Source: Frankia sp. QA3 (GTDB lineage Bacteria; Actinomycetota; Actinomycetes; Frankiales; Frankiaceae). From it: a DNA stretch of 64,000 nucleotides. Under the pieces are notes generated by a model, which saw only the letters and a program-made list of their open reading frames with translations, had not been told where the DNA came from and made no database searches. Made by a program: the position numbers and the translations under genes. The DNA lies in contig NZ_CM001489.1 in the NCBI RefSeq assembly GCF_000262465.1, positions 4,631,631 to 4,695,630 of the forward strand. The letters are read 5' to 3'. Position 1 is the first letter of the stretch. Each line of letters starts with the position of its first letter. Below, one piece after another: positions 49,794-58,047 of this stretch.

Positions 49794-50199
49794 GACGACT
49801 TTCACCATCGGTCTCGATCCCTCGATGAGAGGAATAATCTGCCAGGGGTACCGGGAGCGGGTGCAGACCCCGGGATCCGGCGAGCGAAGAAAAACGGGAT
49901 CAGGCGGACGACGGCGAGTAGGGACAACGACGCATACGGGCCGTGCATGCACGCTCGACGTTCCGTAGCCGTTGGCACTCCGCCCAGTCGGCGGCAGTCT
50001 GGGTGCACTCGCTACCAGGACGTGTTCCATGCGGAACGGGAGAGTTCCGGAGGTAGCCGTGGCGCGGCGCCTCCTCCTGCTGCCGGCGGGGATCAGTATC
50101 CCAGTTCCTCTGCCGTTCCGCATTCCCGGAGGGTACGAACCCCAGCAAACGTCGGACGGCCCGCCAGAAACGGCGTTCTCCTAAAGATAGAAAGCAGAT
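49794..50199. other. Intergenic region after the CMD gene
   Basis: These 406 bases hold no convincing gene. A minus-strand frame begins with ATSGTLPF, reminiscent of the start of the 47785-49200 protein, and the sequence TTCCGGAGGTAGCC is shared with that gene's leader. A small duplicated remnant is possible. Confidence 0.35.
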
Positions 50200-51900
50200 C
50201 TATCTGCTGTCTTCTACCCGATCCGGGGGACCACCGGTCTGGGGCGCTGCGGACGGCTGCCGGGTCGGGATACGGCGAGTGAAGAACAACGCGAGCAGGG
50301 CGAAGACCGCGAGCAGGGCCAATGAGGCGCGTAGTCCGACGAGGCGCGCATCAGCATTCTCGTCGACGATCGCCTCGGCTGTCCTCGGGGGTACACCAGC
50401 CTCGGCGAGGCTGGTCTGCAGGTCCTTGTCAGACAGAAACGGAATGCCCTCCGCCAGCTTCACCTCGGCGGTCGAGGCGAGACCTGCGGGCACTTCGGGG
50501 TTGTGCTGGACGCCGGTGAGGAACGACGTAGTGAGTGTCGAGATGAGCACCGCGCCGGCCATCGCGGTGCCGATCGACGCTCCGAGGTTTGTCACCGTGT
50601 TCTGCACTCCGCCGATCTCGGCGCTGTTTTCGTCCGGCACGGAAGAGACGGTGACACTGCCCAGCTGCGAGGCCAACGCGCCGACGCCGAGGCCAGCAAG
50701 CAGCATCGGCCAGGTCACGATTTCGGGACCGGCTCCGGCGTCGAGCGCCGCTATCATGATCACGATTCCGGTGAACAGAGCGAGAAATCCGCTCCGGATG
50801 ATGCGGCGCGGTGAGCTGTGCGGCAGTGCCTTGGGAATGCCCGCGGCGGCCAGGAGCAGAGTGACGGACAGCGGCAGCAACCTGACCCCGGTCTCGACTG
50901 CGGAGAGTCCGAGCGCCACGGACAGGAACAAAGGGATTGCGAAGAAGAGGCCGGCCTGGAGCAGGTACTGGAAGAAGAACGAGGTGAGCCCACCCCGAAG
51001 GGTCGGGTTCCGCAATATTTCCGGATCGAGTAGTACCGCGTCGCCCCGGGCGAGGCGGTTGCCCTGCCACCAAATAAAGATCCGGAGTGTGCAGCCGCCA
51101 GCGAGTATCAACCAGATTGCTGGTGACAGCCCCAGCCATCTGGGCATTTCTTCCTTCGGTTGGATGAAGCCCCAGCTTCCCGACCGCAGGATTCCGTATA
51201 CGATCAGGCTGAGGCCGAGTGCGGACAACGTGGTTCCGACGAGATCAAGGTGACGACGTTCCTTCGGAGACGTGTCGACGATGCCGCGGGTGAGCACCAG
51301 AATGATGAGAACCACGAACACCTCGCCGGCGAACACCCAGCGCCAGGAAAGATAGGTAGTGAACATGCCGCCGACGAGGGGGCCTGTCGCGACCGCGACC
51401 GCTCCGGCCGCGGCGACGAGTCCATATGCGCGAGGTCGTTGGTCACGGGCGAAGTTCTGCGCGACGAGTGCGACGATCGCAGGCATGATCAGTGCTGCGC
51501 CGGCTCCCTCGAGGAACGACCAGCCGAAGGTGAGGACCGCGAGATTTCCGGCGAGTGCGGTGGTCAGCGATCCGCAGCCGTAGATAACACAGCCGATGGC
51601 GAACGCGCGTCTGTGGCCGAGGATCTGGCCGAGCTTACCGCCGGTGATCATGAATGCGGCCATCATCAGCGTATAAAAGGTGATGGCGGTCTGAATTCCG
51701 GTCACCGTCGTGTCGACATCCGCGGCGACTGTCGCGATCGACACGTTCATGACCGAGCTGTCGAGTGTCATGAGGAACTGCCCCGCCGCAAGCGTCAGGA
51801 GAACGGTCCTGGTTCCCCCAGCTTCTTCTCCACAGGCGTGGCCGTCTTCGCCAACCTGGTCTGGCCCGGCCTTGTGGTATCGACCCACGCGCCAGCTCAT
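50200..51900 (-). CDS. DHA2-family MFS exporter (14-TM, EmrB/QacA type)
   Basis: A 566-residue drug:H+ antiporter. Motif D1 is seen as LMTLDSSVMNVSIATV in helix 1. The region after helix 2 has KLGQILGHRRAFAIG (motif A), and motif C is GAVAVATGPLVGGMF in helix 5. About 14 helices are predicted, with an outer loop near the C-terminus (EVKLAEGIPFLSDKDLQ). It probably exports a hydrophobic cation or antibiotic; the substrate is unknown. ATG at 51900 is chosen as start, and an in-frame start at 51939 is possible. No dedicated regulator gene is adjacent. Confidence 0.88.
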   Translation of the reverse strand: MSWRVGRYHKAGPDQVGEDGHACGEEAGGTRTVLLTLAAGQFLMTLDSSVMNVSIATVAADVDTTVTGIQTAITFYTLMMAAFMITGGKLGQILGHRRAFAIGCVIYGCGSLTTALAGNLAVLTFGWSFLEGAGAALIMPAIVALVAQNFARDQRPRAYGLVAAAGAVAVATGPLVGGMFTTYLSWRWVFAGEVFVVLIILVLTRGIVDTSPKERRHLDLVGTTLSALGLSLIVYGILRSGSWGFIQPKEEMPRWLGLSPAIWLILAGGCTLRIFIWWQGNRLARGDAVLLDPEILRNPTLRGGLTSFFFQYLLQAGLFFAIPLFLSVALGLSAVETGVRLLPLSVTLLLAAAGIPKALPHSSPRRIIRSGFLALFTGIVIMIAALDAGAGPEIVTWPMLLAGLGVGALASQLGSVTVSSVPDENSAEIGGVQNTVTNLGASIGTAMAGAVLISTLTTSFLTGVQHNPEVPAGLASTAEVKLAEGIPFLSDKDLQTSLAEAGVPPRTAEAIVDENADARLVGLRASLALLAVFALLALFFTRRIPTRQPSAAPQTGGPPDRVEDSR

Positions 51901-51939
51901 CTCATGATTTCCGGGCTCGGTCGCGGCCCGGTCCACCAA

Positions 51940-52348
51940 TTACCAGCCAGCACACTCCCGGTACCGTCCACCCGGTGAGGATGGTTCCACGCGCGGCCAT
52001 CGTCACTCGTGCGCCGGATCCGGGGCATAGCGTCCTCTCGGTCGCAGGGCTCTCCTCCGGATTCACCCACCTCCCAGGACCAGTGTCAAAACTTTCCCGA
52101 GGCAAGCAGGAAGAGCCGGCCTGTCAGATCTCCTCAAATTGCGCGTATCACGGGGGGAGGCGGGAAAGACCTGTGGTGCTCCCACGATGGATCGAGGGCC
52201 GGTGACTGATGTAGGAATGCCCCACCGCCAGGGACTTAAGGCATCGAGTGACAGGTCCGGTGTCCCGGCGGTAGCGGCTGCGGGCCTCCCGGCTGCGGTC
52301 CGCCCCGCAGCGCGTGCTCCATGAGGGGTGCGGACCCCGCCGGGTTCG
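51940..52348. other. Intergenic region between exporter and K+ channel genes
   Basis: No gene could be supported in this stretch of about 400 bases. Codon composition is random in all frames and no tRNA or clear repeat was found. The exporter promoter should lie near its left end. Confidence 0.35.
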
Positions 52349-52942
52349 TCACGGCCGTCGAGTCTCCGGCGCGGCCTCGGGTGTCTCCGGCGGCGCGGTC
52401 TTGCGCCGTTGCCCTCGCTCGACCGCGCTGAGGACCGCGCGTATGAGCAGACCCAGCACGAGCAAGTCGGCCAGCATCTGCACCATCGTGACGATCCGGA
52501 CTGATTCCGATTTCGGCGCTATGTCACCGAATCCGACGGTGGCGAACACGGTGACGGTGAAGTACAGCGCGTCGGTGCGGTTCATCGGCTCGGTGAAGGT
52601 CCCCGCCCCCGTCCGGCTCATCAGGAAGTAGGTGCTCGCGAACAGGATCAGAAACAGGGGGATCGACAGCGCAAGCGCCTCGATGGCCCGGACCGCGGGG
52701 TACCGCGACCGCAGGATCGAGCGCAGCTGCCAGCCGGCAAGCACCGCGAACGCCAGCAGCCCAACGACGAGCAGCAGGATCGCCGCCGGGTCCAACGCCC
52801 CCCGCAGCGGCAGCACGTAGTAGAGCGCCACGAGCACCGTGATGTTCAACGCGGCCCGCCGCACCGCGTGTCGCACCAGACGCCGCCGGGTGGCCGGAGC
52901 CGGTGACTGGGGACGCTCCCCGCCCACCCCGGGCGTGGTCAT
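52349..52942 (-). CDS. Potassium channel family protein
   Basis: A 197-residue two-pore-helix-type ion channel. The N-terminal half has helices ALNITVLVALYYVLPL and ILLLVVGLLAFAVLAGWQL. A further helix, LALSIPLFLILFASTYFLM, leads to the pore loop NRTDALYFTVTVFATVGFGD with the K+ selectivity filter TVGFGD. The last helix (MVQMLADLLVLGLLIRAV) is followed by a short cytoplasmic tail without an RCK domain. ATG at 52942 overlaps the stop of a small upstream gene by 4 bp (ATGA), so translation is probably coupled. Four subunits would form the channel. Confidence 0.88.
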   Translation of the reverse strand: MTTPGVGGERPQSPAPATRRRLVRHAVRRAALNITVLVALYYVLPLRGALDPAAILLLVVGLLAFAVLAGWQLRSILRSRYPAVRAIEALALSIPLFLILFASTYFLMSRTGAGTFTEPMNRTDALYFTVTVFATVGFGDIAPKSESVRIVTMVQMLADLLVLGLLIRAVLSAVERGQRRKTAPPETPEAAPETRRP

Positions 52943-53166
52943 GGAGCGGGTTGCGCCGCACGGCGAACGGCCGGGGCCACCGCGGCGAGGCTGATCAGCG
53001 AGGGGACGAAGAGCATCAGGGCCAGTGCCGAAAGGACCAGCGCCTGGTGCACGAACTCCTCTCCTTGATCTGGCGCTGGACATGCCTGGCGGCGCTCTCG
53101 GCGAGCCGCTGCCGCGTCCGGGTGCAGCGGTCCCTGGCATCGGCGAAACGACGGGCCACAGGACAT
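52939..53166 (-). CDS. Small membrane protein coupled to the K+ channel, possibly broken
   Basis: The 75-residue frame ends with one helix (ALVLSALALMLFVPSLISL) and AAVAPAVRRAAQPAP. Its stop overlaps the channel start (ATGA). The first 35 residues of this frame look unnatural. The alternative frame reads ARRFADARDRCTRTRQRLAE and HVQRQIKE, and would join the helix if two bases (AG in GAGAGGAG near 53053) were removed. The joined product resembles the start of YihY/BrkB-type membrane proteins. It may be a truncated, frameshifted remnant or a true short protein. Confidence 0.4.
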   Translation of the reverse strand: MSCGPSFRRCQGPLHPDAAAARRERRQACPAPDQGEEFVHQALVLSALALMLFVPSLISLAAVAPAVRRAAQPAP

Positions 53167-53376
53167 GACGGTTAATCACCCCGATGGTGGATCCAGCCCG
53201 GTTAGCACGTCCCGCGGCGGGGCACGGTGGCGGTAAGGCTGGCAGGAGATACCCGTTCCCGATTCTCGTGGAACGCGAACGGGCGTACGGTGCCGGTTCG
53301 GCCGTCGCCATCGGGGACCCGGAAGAACCGCCGCCGGCGGGCGCGCAGCGGGACAGCCGACGGAAAGGAGCGGCGG

Positions 53377-53671
53377 ATGCGTACGGCGCTCAACATCATC
53401 TGGCTGGTGCTCTGCGGACTGTTGCTGGCAGTTCTGTATACCCTGGCCGCAATACTCTGCTTTATCCTGATAGTTACCATCTCGTTCGGAAAAGCTGCCT
53501 CGAGAAGGGCGCACTACACACTCTGGCCATTCGGATGGACGCTGGTCCCGCGACCGGACGCCGGGGCCGGATCGCTGATCGGGAACGCCCTGTGGATCAT
53601 CGTGGCCGGGTGGTGGCTCGCGCTCGGTCACCTCACGACCGGCCCTCCCACAGGCCCACGAGAGGTCGAAC
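53377..53671 (+). pseudogene. YccF-type membrane protein, 3' truncated
   Basis: The protein opens with the YccF pattern: MRTALNIIWLVLCGLLLAVL, AAILCFILIVTISFGKAA, YTLWPFGWTLVP. It then enters the second repeat (IGNALWIIVAGWWLALGHLTTG). At that point the family should continue with a second IPFG-type helix and a stop. Instead the frame runs on without a stop into the next gene, which is read in another frame. The last ~40 residues of YccF are thus missing, which suggests a deletion around 53635-53670. Its ribosome site (GGAAAGGAG) is intact. Confidence 0.65.
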
Positions 53672-55135
53672 ATGACCACTGTTGTCACGCCTCCCGCCGC
53701 GCGCGGTTCCCAGCCGCGACGGCCAGCCAGGACAGCGCCCGACAGGGCCCTGCCGACACCGGCAGAGCGCGCGGCCCGGGGAAAGGAGGCGCGGACCCGG
53801 GCCCCGCGCCGGGCCCACGCGGAGTACGACCCGGCGCCGGACCGGGCCGACCCGATCGACGTGATCGACCGGCAGTCGCAGACCCGCCTGCCCGAGCTCG
53901 TCCCCCTTCGCTACCAGCGCATGATGGAGTCGCCGTTCAGGTTCTACCGGGGCGCCGCCGCGATCATGGCGGCAGACCTCGCCGGGACGCCGACGTCGGG
54001 GATCGACGTCCAGCTCTGCGGCGACGCGCACATGCTGAACTTCCGGCTGCTCGCGTCCCCCGAACGGCGCCTGGTGTTCGACATCAACGACTTCGACGAG
54101 ACCCTCCCCGGCCCGTGGGAGTGGGACGTGAAGCGGCTCGCGACAAGCCTGGTCATCGCCGGCCGCGCCAATGGCTTCGACCCGTCCGAACGACGCGGAA
54201 TCGTCACCGCGGCGGTCAGGGCGTACCGCACGTGGATGCACCAGTTCGCGGCGATGACCAACCTCGACGTCTGGTACGCGCACGTCGACGTCGCCGATCT
54301 GACCACGCGTTTCGCAGACGTTCTGGGCCGGCGGACTTCAAGGCGCCTGTCGCGGGCGACGGCGCGCGCCCGGTCGCACGACCGGCTGCGGGCGTTCGCC
54401 AAGCTGACCGAGGTGGTGGACGGCGAACGGCGCTTCGCGACCGACCCTCCGTTGCTCGTCCCGGTCAGCGAGCTGACCGCCGGGGCCGAGCAGGAGCTGC
54501 TGATGGGATGGCTCGGCTCCATCGTCGACCGGTACTCCACCACCCTGTCGGCCGATCGGCGCTCGCTGCTCGCCCAGTACCGGCTCGTCGACTTCGCGCG
54601 CAAGGTCGTCGGCGTGGGTAGCGTGGGCACCCGCTGCTGGGTCGCACTGCTGCTCGGCCGCGACGGCGGCGACCCGCTCCTGCTGCAGCTCAAGGAGGCC
54701 GGGACGTCGGTCCTTGCCGATCACCTGCCCGGGAGCGAGTACGACAACCAGGGCGAACGGGTGGTCGCCGGCCAACGGCTCATGCAGGCGACCACCGACA
54801 TCTTCCTCGGCTGGCAGCGAGTGGACGGCATCGACAAGCGGCGGCGCGACTTCTACGTCCGGCAGTTGCAGGACTGGAAGGGCATCGCGGTGGCGGAGGA
54901 CATGGTCCCGCACGGCATGATGCTGTTCGGGCGACTGTGCGCCGCCACCCTCGCCCGGGCCCACGCCCGCTCGGGTGACCGCATCGCGATCGCGGCCTAC
55001 CTCGGCGCCGGCGAGGCGTTCGACCGGGCGGTCGCGCGGTTCGCGGAGGCCTACGCCGACCAGAACGAGGCCGACCACGCCGCGCTGACGGAGGCGGCCC
55101 GGACCGGACGGGTCAGCACCGCCGCCGCCGTCTGA
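53672..55135 (+). CDS. DUF2252 family protein
   Basis: A 487-residue cytosolic protein matching the DUF2252 family over its whole length. Landmarks are RYQRMMESPFRFYRGAAAIM, the GDAHMLNFRLL motif, VFDINDFDETLPGPWEWDVK, RCWVALLLG, QLKEAGTSVL, and the C-terminal HARSGDRIAIAAYLG with EAYADQNEADHAAL. The fold is thought to resemble kinase/phosphotransferase-like proteins (HxN and DxD-type residues in the motifs above), but no reaction is established. ATG at 53672 starts inside the tail of the damaged YccF gene. Confidence 0.9.
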   Translation: MTTVVTPPAARGSQPRRPARTAPDRALPTPAERAARGKEARTRAPRRAHAEYDPAPDRADPIDVIDRQSQTRLPELVPLRYQRMMESPFRFYRGAAAIMAADLAGTPTSGIDVQLCGDAHMLNFRLLASPERRLVFDINDFDETLPGPWEWDVKRLATSLVIAGRANGFDPSERRGIVTAAVRAYRTWMHQFAAMTNLDVWYAHVDVADLTTRFADVLGRRTSRRLSRATARARSHDRLRAFAKLTEVVDGERRFATDPPLLVPVSELTAGAEQELLMGWLGSIVDRYSTTLSADRRSLLAQYRLVDFARKVVGVGSVGTRCWVALLLGRDGGDPLLLQLKEAGTSVLADHLPGSEYDNQGERVVAGQRLMQATTDIFLGWQRVDGIDKRRRDFYVRQLQDWKGIAVAEDMVPHGMMLFGRLCAATLARAHARSGDRIAIAAYLGAGEAFDRAVARFAEAYADQNEADHAALTEAARTGRVSTAAAV

Positions 55136-55196
55136 CCGCCGGCACCCGAATCGCCGGCATGCGCTGTTTTCTCGGAACGCAACAGCGCCCTGGGCG

Positions 55197-55811
55197 CTAC
55201 AACTCCGGTCGGTGTGACGGCTCGCCGCGGCCGGGCTCCGGCGCGAGGATCCCGTGGAGCAGGACGTGCACGATGTCATCGGCGCTCACGGCGTCTCCGC
55301 GCAGCCGGGCGGTCGACCACATCAACTCCTGCAGCAGTCTGCGCAGGTTGATGGCCTCGAACCGCGGGGAGATACGCCCGGCGGCAATGGCCGCCTCGAT
55401 GGACCGGTCCCAGAGCTCGTCATGGGCGACCGCGTTGTCGCGGACCTGGGTAAGCAGCGGCGACTCCGCGACATACGCCCGGTCGCGGTAGTAGATCCGC
55501 GCGGCGTCCCGGTGGTGGCCGAAGTTGTCGAGCGTCGCCCGGATCATCGCCTCGAGCCGGTCGGCAGGCTCCAGCGGGGCGTCGAGGATGGCGTCATAGA
55601 GACCGGAGATGTGCGCGTCGCTGCGGGTCAGGATGGCGGCGACGAGCTCGTCCTTCGACGCGAAGTGATGGTAGAGGCTGGCGGCCTGCATGCCACAGGC
55701 GTCGGCGATCGCGCGCATCGTCGTGGCCTCGATGCCTCGCTCGGCGAACAGGCGGGCGCTCTCCCGCAGCACCGCGTCGCGCTTGTTCGCCCGGCCCGTC
55801 ACCTGGCTCAC
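55197..55811 (-). CDS. TetR-family regulator
   Basis: A 204-residue TetR/AcrR repressor. The HTH region is ESARLFAERGIEATTMRAIADACGM, with the recognition helix AASLYHHFASKDEL. The C-terminal domain (about 60-190) contains FGHHRDAARIYYRDRAYV and LRRLLQELMWSTARL, similar to regulators of acyl-CoA and lipid genes such as the KstR2 group. The ligand may thus be an acyl-CoA. It is divergent from the phosphotransferase gene. A perfect inverted repeat at 55869-55888 between them is the likely operator for both. Confidence 0.9.
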   Translation of the reverse strand: MSQVTGRANKRDAVLRESARLFAERGIEATTMRAIADACGMQAASLYHHFASKDELVAAILTRSDAHISGLYDAILDAPLEPADRLEAMIRATLDNFGHHRDAARIYYRDRAYVAESPLLTQVRDNAVAHDELWDRSIEAAIAAGRISPRFEAINLRRLLQELMWSTARLRGDAVSADDIVHVLLHGILAPEPGRGEPSHRPEL

Positions 55812-55868
55812 GGCTGGGCCTGCCCTGCCTGCGAGGCTTGCCGGCAGCGCCCTTCCGCTCCGGCTAGC

Positions 55869-55888
55869 AGCCTAACAATCGTTAGGCT
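55869..55888. promoter_or_regulatory. TetR-type operator (perfect 8-bp inverted repeat)
   Basis: AGCCTAAC and GTTAGGCT form exact inverted arms around AATC. The site lies 58 bp upstream of the TetR start and 118 bp upstream of the divergent phosphotransferase start. TAAC-n4-GTTA cores are common for TetR-type regulators. Confidence 0.75.
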
Positions 55889-56006
55889 ACTGTCGTCGGC
55901 ATGCCGCCGGCGAGTGCCGGCCGCGGAGGTCAGGAGACCGGCGCGACTGCCCGTGCGAGGTCGTGGGGAGCCGAGCCGAGGACTGCTGGACACCGAAAGG
56001 ATGATC

Positions 56007-57374
56007 ATGGCAGCATCGGATGCCCGCGACACGGAGTTAAAGGACGACGGCCGTGTCATCGCCTGGCTGGAGTCCCTGCTGGGCGGGCAGGTCGTGTCGT
56101 GGGAGCGGCAGCCCAGATGGCGGCCCATGTGGTTCGTCGACATCGATCGCGGCGGCTCCACCGAACGCGTCGTCGTGCGCGGCGAACGGTCCGACACGTC
56201 TCTGATCTTCCCTCTCGAACACGAGATGCTGTTCCAGCGTCTTCTCGACGAGCACGGTATCCCGGTCCCGCACGTGCACGGCTGGTGCGACGAACCGCGG
56301 GCGTACGCGATGGCCGCCGTCCCCGGCCGGCCAGACTTTGCCGGAACCACCGACGACGAGCGCCGCACGGTGGTCGACGAGTACCTGCAGGCCCTGGCCC
56401 GCATGCACCAGCTCCCGACCGGCCCGTTCAAGGCCGCCGGAGTGATCTCCGGGACGTCGGCGGCCGACTCCGCGATGATCGGAGTACGCCGGTTCGAGCA
56501 GCACTACCGGTCGAGCAAGGTGCGCCCCGACCCGCTGATGGAGTTCGTCCTCGGCTGGCTGCGCCGCCACCCGCTGCCCGCCTCGGACCGCGAGGCGCCC
56601 ATCGTGTGGGACTCCGGCCAGTTCCATCACGCCGACGGCCACCTCGTGGCCCTCGTCGACGTCGAAATCGGCCACATCGGCGACCCCATGATGGACCTCG
56701 CCGCCTGGCGCATGCGCGACACCGTCATCCCCTACGGCGACTTCACCACGCTGTACGACCGGTACGCCGAGCTGACCGGCCGGCCCGTCGACCTCGCGGC
56801 CATCCAGTGGCACCACCTGTTCTTCACCCTCACCAACCAGCTGTCCTTCCACGGCGCGCTGGCCCGCCCGATCCTGGACACCGACTACATGACCTACGCC
56901 CAGTGGGTCAGCGAGACGAACCTGCACGCCGTCGAGACCATGGCCGAATACCTGGGCATCGACCTCGAACCCGTCGAGATCCCCGAGCCGGTCTCCTCAC
57001 CCGTCTCCACCCCCCACGAACACCTGTCCCGCTCGCTGCGGTCGATCTCGGTCGAGGATCCGTACGTCACCTACCAGATCCGCATCGCGTTCCGCCTGGC
57101 CCGCCACCTCGAGCGCTCCGACCAGATCGGCGCCGCCGTCACCGAAGCCGACCGGGAGGACCTCGCCCAGCTCGTCGGCCGCGCGCCGAAGAACTGGGAC
57201 GAGAGCGAGACACTGCTGGAAAACTTCGTCCTGGCCGACGAGGGACGCCACGACACCGAGCTCGTCGTCCTGTTCAACCGGCGCTGGCAGCGTTACAAGG
57301 CCCTGATGGGCCCCGCCGGCTCCGCCATGGCCGCCCACCACCAGATGCAGCCCTTCGGACGGTGGCTGGGCTGA
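56007..57374 (+). CDS. Phosphotransferase (APH-like) family protein
   Basis: A 455-residue APH/choline-kinase-fold protein related to the N-terminal part of ACAD10-type enzymes. The N-lobe contains ERVVVRGERSD (Arg in the usual Lys position) and LEHEMLFQRLLDEHGIPVP. The catalytic loop, normally HGDxxxxN, reads WDSGQFHHADG. The metal-binding DWE motif is DVEIGHIGDPMMDLAAWR. A long C-terminal helical domain follows. The loop form seems to be a subfamily trait. Phosphorylation of a hydroxyacyl-CoA-like substrate is possible but unproven. ATG at 56007 has GAAAGG six bases upstream; a second ATG lies at 56001. Control by the divergent TetR is likely. Confidence 0.8.
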   Translation: MAASDARDTELKDDGRVIAWLESLLGGQVVSWERQPRWRPMWFVDIDRGGSTERVVVRGERSDTSLIFPLEHEMLFQRLLDEHGIPVPHVHGWCDEPRAYAMAAVPGRPDFAGTTDDERRTVVDEYLQALARMHQLPTGPFKAAGVISGTSAADSAMIGVRRFEQHYRSSKVRPDPLMEFVLGWLRRHPLPASDREAPIVWDSGQFHHADGHLVALVDVEIGHIGDPMMDLAAWRMRDTVIPYGDFTTLYDRYAELTGRPVDLAAIQWHHLFFTLTNQLSFHGALARPILDTDYMTYAQWVSETNLHAVETMAEYLGIDLEPVEIPEPVSSPVSTPHEHLSRSLRSISVEDPYVTYQIRIAFRLARHLERSDQIGAAVTEADREDLAQLVGRAPKNWDESETLLENFVLADEGRHDTELVVLFNRRWQRYKALMGPAGSAMAAHHQMQPFGRWLG

Positions 57375-57559
57375 CGCACAGACACCCTGGAAATGCTGCG
57401 GGCACGGGGTCGGCGACGAGATACGCGAGAACATCCTGCTGCGCGACTTCGACCGATTTCTCGGCCGGTGAGCGGTCGCCATTGACCGGAACATCGAGGG
57501 GGCGATGGCCTGGTCACCGCCGCCCTCGACACCGGGCCGGGAGACGCCGAACGGCGATC

Positions 57560-57937
57560 TCAGCGCCGGGTCTGCGCCTCGAAAGCAGGGCCGATGTCCC
57601 CGAGCAGCTCATTACGGCCCGTTGTGACCGAGACGTGCACCATGGCAGCGTCATCCGCGGCGCCGTGGACGTGCGATTCTCCCGGCGGGCTGACAACGAT
57701 GTCCCCGCTCGACACCTCGGTCCGCACTCCGTCGACCTCGACAAAGCCCTGCCCCGAGAGGATGACAAGCGTCTGGCCACCGTGGTGCACGTGCGGGGGC
57801 GTGGCGGATCCCGGCTCGAATCCGACGATGGCGACATCGAGTGTGTCGTCCTGTCCCGGACCGCGTACCCACAGCGAGGATATTCCCCGGTGTGGCGCCC
57901 CCAGGTCCGGAACCGATTCCGCGCGAATGACTTCCAC
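57560..57937 (-). CDS. Cupin-domain protein
   Basis: A 125-residue single-domain cupin. The first cupin motif is TPPHVHHGGQTLVILSGQG, with three His metal-ligand candidates and Gln where Glu is usual. The second motif is DIVVSPPGESHVHGA, with the last His. The fold binds a metal ion and a small ligand. Enzyme or sensor function cannot be told. It lies upstream of no obvious partner on its strand. The preceding CoA-pathway genes suggest, weakly, a metabolic role. Confidence 0.85.
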   Translation of the reverse strand: MEVIRAESVPDLGAPHRGISSLWVRGPGQDDTLDVAIVGFEPGSATPPHVHHGGQTLVILSGQGFVEVDGVRTEVSSGDIVVSPPGESHVHGAADDAAMVHVSVTTGRNELLGDIGPAFEAQTRR

Positions 57938-58047
57938 CGAAGCTCCTTTCAGTCAGCCCGACGAGATACGAAAAACGTCACCGCTCAGCGGACCGGCAGA
58001 TCGCCCGGCCGATGCCGCGCCCTCCGGGATGCGGAAAGCCGACACGG

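Noticed and set aside
49719..50123. Minus-strand frame overlapping the CMD gene
   Set aside because: It shows no domain and lies partly antisense to a gene with a good ribosome site and clear fold.
57410..57471. Short frame GDEIRENILLRDFDRFLGR ending in a stop, like an acyl-CoA dehydrogenase C-terminus
   Set aside because: Too short (about 20 residues) and only loosely similar; could be chance.
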